From Diphasiastrum complanatum (lineage: Eukaryota; Streptophyta; Lycopodiopsida; Lycopodiales; Lycopodiaceae), in NCBI GenBank assembly GCA_029204225.1, contig CM055098.1, positions 25,769,473-25,833,472 of the forward strand: 64,000 nucleotides of DNA. The letters run 5' to 3'. Shown piece after piece: positions 57,991 through 64,000 of the stretch. The notes beneath the pieces are model-generated. The model saw nothing but the letters and a program-made list of their open reading frames with translations. It searched no databases and was not told the DNA's origin. The translations under genes were made by a program, and so were the position numbers. The number at the start of each line of letters is the position of its first letter. Position 1 is the stretch's first letter.

Positions 57991-58162
57991 CATATCACGT
58001 GGATTTCGATGTGGACGTCCGACGGATTTTTGGAAATTTTATAATGCGTTGTAAATCGACGAGTCGGAATCCGACATCAAAGCAAAAATTTTCAAAATGG
58101 AGGTCCGATGATCAAGAAATTGTGGCGGCAACCAATTTTCAAAGTGGACGTCGGAATACGAC
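57991..58162 (+). repeat. Chimera copy 2, non-copia part
   Basis: Matches 55220-55388 (AAAATTTTCAAAATGGAGGT, ATCAGGAAATTGTGG-like). It ends ACGAC, where gypsy element H begins; copy 1 reads straight on through this point. Confidence 0.75.
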
Positions 58163-59148
58163 TGTTGGAGGGTTTGTGGATATCGAGGCAACCCTGACCC
58201 TAGTTAATAAGTGAGAGGGATTTAGCACCCTACGTGTGTATGTCCAACCCGATGATCACATAGTTATTTAATTAATTAAAAGTTAATAAAAAGACTTTTG
58301 GCTTTTTCTGGGACTTTTAATGTCGCATGCCTAAATGTCAAGTGTTAGCAACTGTGCTAACACAGAGAAAATAAAAAGATAATAAAACTCCGTGGCATGT
58401 GTTTTGTAAGACCACGTATGAGTATCTGTCAATAAACTTCAAGCCATGGCATGTGTTTTGTAAGTCCATGAGTAGAAGCTTAAATAATAATAAAATAGCT
58501 TAAACTTAGATTTAGAACTTAGACTTAGGAAACTTAAGATTAGAAATATTTTATCTTAAGTTGTCCTAAGTTAAGAAAATTGAAGTTCTAAATCCTAAGT
58601 TAGAAGTTCTAGAAAGGCTAGAAACAAATTAGTCTCATAAGTTAGTAGACACTGATGGAAGACCCTCCTTGCCATAAAAGGAGAGGTATTTGCATTGTAA
58701 ATAACACTTTTGAGATTAAGCTATCTTGCTCTCTATTTTGGAGAATTATCATTCTATTTCATTTGTGTTCCCCTTGGAAAGGTGCATAGCTTGAGGGAAG
58801 GTGCTCGGGCCTCTTCTTGCCTCCTTTTCATCGGTTTTATTGTGGCATGTTCATTATTGTTTATTTGTTTAGTATTAGCCGCAATCTCATTTTATTACCC
58901 TTTGGGTGTTAATCTAGGATTAGTCTAGTCACCTTGTTAGTTGGGTAAGCTTAGCAAGGATTTTCATTGTTGTTACTAATTAGTTTATTTCCGTTTCGGG
59001 CACTAGTTGGGTAAGCCTTAGTGCTCTCATTCCTTCATATTTCTGTTGAAGCTTTTGTAGAAACTTAAAAAGTGGACGAATCTCTACATCCCTATAATAC
59101 ACCCGTAAGTAGATCTAGCCACCTCACCCACTAGAAATACTTCCAACA
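58163..59148 (+). repeat. 5' LTR of gypsy element H (986 bp)
   Basis: Starts TGTTGGAGGG and ends ACTTCCAACA. A TATA-like CATAAAAGGAGAGG lies near 58672. GGTGCTCGGGCCTC, shared with 767-945, is near 58798. Confidence 0.85.
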
Positions 59149-59149
59149 T

Positions 59150-59162
59150 TGGCGCCGTTGCC
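59150..59162 (+). promoter_or_regulatory. Primer-binding site of element H (tRNA-Asp type)
   Basis: TGGCGCCGTTGCC, one base after the LTR, complementary to the 3' end of plant tRNA-Asp. Confidence 0.85.
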
Positions 59163-59978
59163 GCTTTTTAAGTATTTTTCTACCTAGCTTCTTCTCCTTT
59201 CTTTCTTTTATTTCTTGCTTCCCTGTTGTATGTTTTCTTGTGTGCTCATGCGTCTCTCCAGGTCCTATACGAGCTGTGGAGCAACTTCTCAAACCGGGGG
59301 GAAGCAACAAAAGAGTCAACTTGGGCATTTTCTTCAAAAGAAGTGACCCAAGTGATTTTTTTCACAACCAAACAGGTATATCAGAATTCGTCAGTCAGTC
59401 TACAGCCCTAACAGACTCTGATCTTTCATTTTATCACCTCCACGAATTCTGGCCACAGTCAAATTTTGAGAAAATTGCCTGTTATATTGTCAAAATCCCT
59501 TATTTCTCATCAAAATCCTTTTCTTAGAATTCACCGACTTCACTAAGGCTAGATCTCATTAAGATCAGTCCTTCAGCAGCTCCGCTAATTCTATCTCATA
59601 GATTTTACCCGTTTACTGACAGAACATCACATCTTTATCTATATTCCCTATCAGCCAGTCAAACCTCTTTGTTAGAATTCGCCATCAAGCCTAAGAATTC
59701 ACCCTCACAGAGCACGAATTCCCTGTACTATCCACGAATTTCGAATCGCCAAATTTTTTCAAAAAATCTAAAAAAATCACTATTTAGACATTCAGAATAC
59801 TTGTTCAGAATTTGTGAGTAATAAAGTTAGATTTATCTGCCTCTCCATGATTTCTCAGCCTGTCCGCGAATTCTATATCAATCAGAAAGACCAGTTTTTG
59901 TCCTACACTATCCATTCTGCAAGCAAACTGCCCTTTTTGTCAAGTACAGTTTTGCCCTGCTACTCTGTATTCTGCATC

Positions 59979-60805
59979 ATGTCTCGTGACTGTGCTGAAT
60001 CTTCTAACTTGACTCCTCCACGAATGGAACAAAGAATTCCACGTATCAATGCACCAAAGTACGATGGCGAATCTGACTCAGTCCAATTTCTCCAAGACTT
60101 TGATAATGCATGCCGTTTTTATGGTGATACCTCTGAAACTGAAAAGATTCGTCTATTTTCCATGGTACTCTATGGCACCGCCAAGGAGTGGTACTTGAAT
60201 CTCAAAACTCCTGATCTTGCTTCTTGGACCACCCTCAAAGCCCGTTCATTCAAATTACTCATATCAAGATGCGTCACGAAGAGTCTATTTGAAACTACAT
60301 TGAGCGTTTTTTTTTTCTCAAAGTAGAATGTGTTGATGAAAATATCACTTAACGCATGGCCATAAAACTATTTCTAGTTGGATTGCTTAAAAACATCCGC
60401 TGTGAACTCAAACCAGTTGACCTTTATGATCAACTTAAAGATGTGATGATCGATGCTATCCGTGAAGAAGACAAAGGTTCCGATGATGACTTTGACCATC
60501 GTGAAAAGAAATCTAAGAATCTGGATCGTCCTAAGTCTAATAATATTGCTCACTCTTCTGAAATTCTACATCAAATGAAAACCTAGCAAAAAGCTCAATA
60601 ATCACATATGGATAAACTCACTGCCGATTTCCAAACCGCCATGAAACAAATTGCTGAGAAATCCTTTCCAGCAAGAGAAAATGTCTGGTGTCCAATTTGC
60701 TCACAACATCACACTGCTAATGAATGCCCTCAACTGCGAAATCATTTCCCAGCAGCCACCAAACCCACCGTTTATCGAGCTTATCTCCCCTACCCGCCAC
60801 AATAA
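59979..60805 (+). pseudogene. Element H gag, frameshifted
   Basis: ATG 59979 (MSRDCAESS) begins after an 816-bp leader. RINAPKYDGESDSVQFLQDF and LYGTAKEWYLNLK are gypsy capsid signatures. A frameshift lies in a T run near 60310. Coding goes on with LVGLLKNIRCELKPVDLYD (60356-60586) and a zinc-binding CPICSQHHTANECP (60690-60730). TAG and TAA stops lie near 60585-60600. Confidence 0.8.
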
Positions 60806-61580
60806 CCTGTGCCATGACCAGGGGTTTACCAACCACGACCACCTGCACCAATTCAATATCCATCCCCACGTCAACAGTTTGTTGTTAACCAACTTGCCCC
60901 ACAAAATGCTGTCCATTATCTTGATCCGAATACCATCGATCCGGCCACCTACTATGTGGAAGACAATACTCAATCGCAGTACTCTACTGAAACAGTTGGT
61001 TATTATACCTATGATTATAATGCTCAACCACTGGATCCCAATGCCCAAGCTTATAATCCAAACCAAGCTATCTTTGCCGCACACCAACTACCCGCAATAC
61101 GAGGATGCTTTATCTATGCAGGTAAACATTTTAGTATTCGTTGCCCAAATAAACTCTGTTTCCCTCCAGCTTGTGAAAATTGTGGCATTGAACATCATGT
61201 AAAGGACTGCCCATACCGATCCAAACCTGCTACTCCAGTCTGTTCAGTGCAAGTAGAAACTTTACCAGTTGAAACTCATCCTGCTTGGGTCTTGACTTGG
61301 GCACAAACCCAACGCCAAGCCCCTACACTTGCACCCAGCAAAACTCAACCACAGGCTGTTCCTCCAAGTGATGATTCAACCCCGATAGTTTATCCCCACC
61401 CATCTGAAGAAATTCGGTTGCATCATGAGTATCGCCAGCAAATCCGTAATGCCGACCAACACTCTTCCTCTTCCCATAAAGTACCTCACAAGCCCTTTGA
61501 AAGCAAAACCCTTGAAGGTACCGAAGTTTGGGGAGATTTACTACAAGCCAATGTCACTCTTCCCTTCCATGTCCTCTGAG
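60806..61580 (+). pseudogene. Element H gag C-terminal part with Cys/His cluster
   Basis: Pro/Gln/Tyr-rich linker (YYTYDYNAQPLDPNAQ), then CFIYAGKHFSIRC and CENCGIEHHVKDC, two zinc-knuckle-like clusters at about 61108-61213. Then a Pro-rich tail to a stop at 61577-61579. Confidence 0.7.
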
Positions 61581-61639
61581 AGCATGCTGGCTAGTGGAAA
61601 CAATAGATCCAATCCAATACCACCACCACTATTGATGAG

Positions 61640-62173
61640 TTGCCTGAAATGCCCTTACATCTAACCAATACACTCAGCGAACGAGGCAACATTAAAATCC
61701 CAGCTACCCATCATCAATCCCGTGAATTTTTAGCAGTACTTGATGGAGGTTCCGGGATTAATATCATTTTCACATACCTCACGATGGAATGGAATCTGAG
61801 AGACAAGCTAGCCAAACCTACTTGTCAGTTTCGAATGGCTGATCAAAGTGTGGTCCGACCTACTGGTTTTCTTTCGCACGTGCTGATCAAACTAGGAGGA
61901 CTCAAATTTTCCGTTGACCTTATAGTACTTGATATTCCTAATAATGTCTATTCTTATGAATTACTACTTGGTCGTCCGTGGCTCACCAATGCACGAGTCG
62001 TTCATGACTGGAGCAAAGGCCGAGTCACTTTTGGTAATCGTGACAATTCTGTCACAATTGACTCAACGGGTAAACTCAAACCTGCACGCATACATGACAA
62101 GGGATCCTCAAGCACCAACTCAGTATTTGAGCCATACCAGTCCAACCACGAAAAAGGTCTACTGATATCATAA
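61640..62173 (+). CDS. Element H aspartic protease segment
   Basis: 178 codons open. FLAVLDGGSGINIIF holds the Asp-based active site; DGGSG in place of DSG is usual in Tat/Ogre-type elements. ELLLGRPWLTNARVVHDW is the conserved protease end (LLGRPWL). 62206-62508 is a further open piece without a clear domain. Confidence 0.75.
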   Translation: MPEMPLHLTNTLSERGNIKIPATHHQSREFLAVLDGGSGINIIFTYLTMEWNLRDKLAKPTCQFRMADQSVVRPTGFLSHVLIKLGGLKFSVDLIVLDIPNNVYSYELLLGRPWLTNARVVHDWSKGRVTFGNRDNSVTIDSTGKLKPARIHDKGSSSTNSVFEPYQSNHEKGLLIS

Positions 62174-62526
62174 ATTGGAGTCACAGTCTAGCTACCATTG
62201 ATTGTGTGAATGCTGAATACTGTGCTCAACATCAGGATAATTGTACCTCTCCACACCCTATCGATCATGACCAATTACCTGATTTGGATACACCCATCAT
62301 CAATATCAATTTTATTGATATTCTTCCACACCATGATGAGCTACTAAATGTTGCATGGCTACCTACTAATGAATCAGACGATTTATTCATTGATGACGAG
62401 AACGTCTTACGAATTCAGAATTGCCCAGAAGATATGGACATCATGCTTCCAAGGTGGAATACGCTTTCAAAAAATAGACTACATGCCTTTACATCCTGTA
62501 ACCACTGATCAAGCTTTCCAGAAATG

Positions 62527-63396
62527 AGAAATTGATTATGTCGGACCTATTAGTCCTACTGCTCGACACACACAATCTCGTTACATCATAGTAGCTACGG
62601 ACTATTGCACCGAATGGGCTGAAGCAAGAGCTGTTCGCAATGCTGATGCTCGTTCCACCGCCAAATTTCTCTATGAACAGGTTATAGCTCAGTTCGGATG
62701 TCCTCTAGAGCTTATCAGTGATAGGGGAACACATTTCCTTAACTCTGTCATAGCAGATCTTCTTTCCGAATTTTTTGTGGTACATCGCAAAAGTTCCCCA
62801 TACTATCCACACTGCAATGGCCAGGCAGAATCCACCAATAAAATCCTATGTGGCATTCTCACCAAAACCGTCGAATCCAGCCGATCTGATTGGGAACTCA
62901 AACTCCATGTGGCTCTCTGGGCTTATCGCACTACCCCGAAATGAGCTACAGGCTTAACCCCCTTTAAGCTCACATATGGTCAAGAAGCCGTTATGCCTGT
63001 GGAATTCCATATTCCCTCCCTTCGAGTAGCCTACAACCTTGAGCTCGATACTCCTCAGAATCTAGCAAATAGGTTATTCCATCTAGAGCAACTCTGTGAA
63101 ACACGACGGATTAGCATCCATGCTCAACAAGTCCACAAACGACGACAAAAAGCATGGCATGATCGATCATTGAAACTTAGATATTTCCAGGTGGGCGATA
63201 AGGTCCTGCTATACCAGGCCAAAGCCTTCAAAGGCCAACTAAAATTTTCAGGCCAAGGACCTTACGTCATAAAAAAAATCTTTGCCTCTGGATATGTTCA
63301 ACTCCAAACCCTTCAAGGTGATGATCTTGACACTATGGTCAATGGGAGTCGATTGAGAAAGTACAACGAACCCTGTCTTTATCTTGATATGTATTA
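62527..63396 (+). pseudogene. Element H integrase
   Basis: DYVGPISPTARHTQSRYIIV, ATDYCTEWAEARAV, LISDRGTHFLN and YPHCNGQAESTNKI give the DDE core. A TGA at 62942-62944 interrupts it, then TPFKLTYGQEAVMPVEF, WHDRSLKLRYFQVGDKVLLY and KFSGQGPYVIKKI. The integrase directly follows the protease-side piece; the whole reverse transcriptase and RNase H block is missing at about 62510-62526. Confidence 0.88.
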
Positions 63397-64000
63397 GCTG
63401 CTTTTTCTCTACTGTTTATTTTTTCTTCTTCTTCTCTCTTTTTTATTATTTGTATGCCATTTTGACACCATTTTTGTTGTGATTTGTTGGTCCACCCATC
63501 AAGATACTATCAGATCAGTCTTCTCTGAAAAAACCACAAAAGTCATTAGTTTCAGACAAAATGTTTTTACATCATCTCAGATAGAATTCGCTTGACCCCT
63601 TTTTTACAGAGAACGATTCATTTTTGGCCTCTGCGAATTTTGTCTCAAAAGAAAAATGTCAAAAAAATCAAAAAAATGGAGTTTTCTTCATCAGATACCC
63701 ATGCTCAGAATTCGAAGACAATTCACGGGAGTTCAAATTGATCCTCACGATTTCTCTATTACCTCCGCGAATTCAAATCAGATACATTTTTGCACTATCA
63801 GACATTTTTTCTCTTTTGGCCAGCACAAATCACTTACAAGAATTCGCGGGCCCTCAGAATGCTGCCTCGAAATTTGCGACCATCATTACCAAATCGTGGA
63901 CACTGAGGATGAATTCTAGGTGAAGTTGCGAATTCCTGCCCAAAAAGTCTATATATAGGTCTCCACCCTTTCTCCACGAGTTCATTTAGATTGCTGCTCT
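63397..64000 (+). other. Element H 3' untranslated region
   Basis: Non-coding, T-rich at first, then dense in GAATTCGC/GCGAATTC words (about 63586, 63630, 63700, 63768, 63838, 63927), like the 5' leader at 59389-59870. Confidence 0.6.

Larger units (their letters stand above)
58163..64000 (+). mobile_element. Ty3/gypsy element H, RT-deleted, runs off the window
   Basis: LTR 58163-59148, tRNA-Asp-type primer site, gag, protease, then integrase with no reverse transcriptase or RNase H between. The 5' flank is ACGAC (58158-58162). The 3' LTR must lie beyond 64000 if present. Gag type and primer site suggest the Tat/Ogre side of gypsy. Confidence 0.85.

Overview
This window is gene-poor, AT-rich nuclear DNA of a land plant, built mostly from nested LTR retrotransposons. 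Plant signs are Ty1/copia primer sites of the initiator-tRNA-Met type (TGGTATCAGAGC), a CACTA remnant with a DUF4216-type protein, short CCCTAAA telomere-like repeats and very long (CT)n/(GA)n tracts. The only host-type protein gene I can support is a secreted 2S-albumin-like storage protein, present twice. Its two-domain form and the repeat-rich setting make a fern (spore albumins of the matteuccin type) my best guess, but that is inference.

Layout. 1-1529: unknown partial ORF and an LTR-like stretch with a CT tract. 1530-19320: a nested copia stack. An old minus-strand copia (D) was hit by plus-strand copia B (2403-18627, target duplication TGTCT). B was then hit by intact copia A (3655-9515, target duplication TTGAA, LTRs that look identical) and by decayed minus-strand copia C (12551-17838). 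19370-21600: degenerate tandem repeats and a Ty3/gypsy fragment. 21650-23345: 5' part of copia E.

23383-42693: a large inverted duplication. Two near-identical 2.84 kb arms (23383-26225 and 39861-42693) each carry one albumin gene with its promoter plus scrambled copia pieces. The genes point outwards, away from a 13.6 kb spacer. The spacer holds a CT-tailed repeat family, a run of TCGGAATA hairpins, a near-perfect 38-bp-arm hairpin, a complete 376-bp TRIM-like element whose LTRs carry a tRNA-like A box and B box, copia gag/protease remnants and a gypsy element cut by the right arm.

42694-58162: degenerate tandem repeats, the CACTA remnant, copia J split by copia K, which is itself split by a 1.94 kb LTR-like insertion, then a 1.3 kb higher-order GA/GT microsatellite field and copia-integrase chimeras. 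58163-64000: a gypsy element (H) with a tRNA-Asp-type primer site, gag, protease and integrase but no reverse transcriptase; it runs off the window.

The best candidate for something undescribed is the TRIM-like element at 31217-31592: complete LTR-retrotransposon hallmarks, with a tRNA-like internal RNA polymerase III promoter inside each LTR. It recalls Cassandra elements, which carry 5S rRNA sequence there. The albumin inverted duplication and the hairpin array come next.
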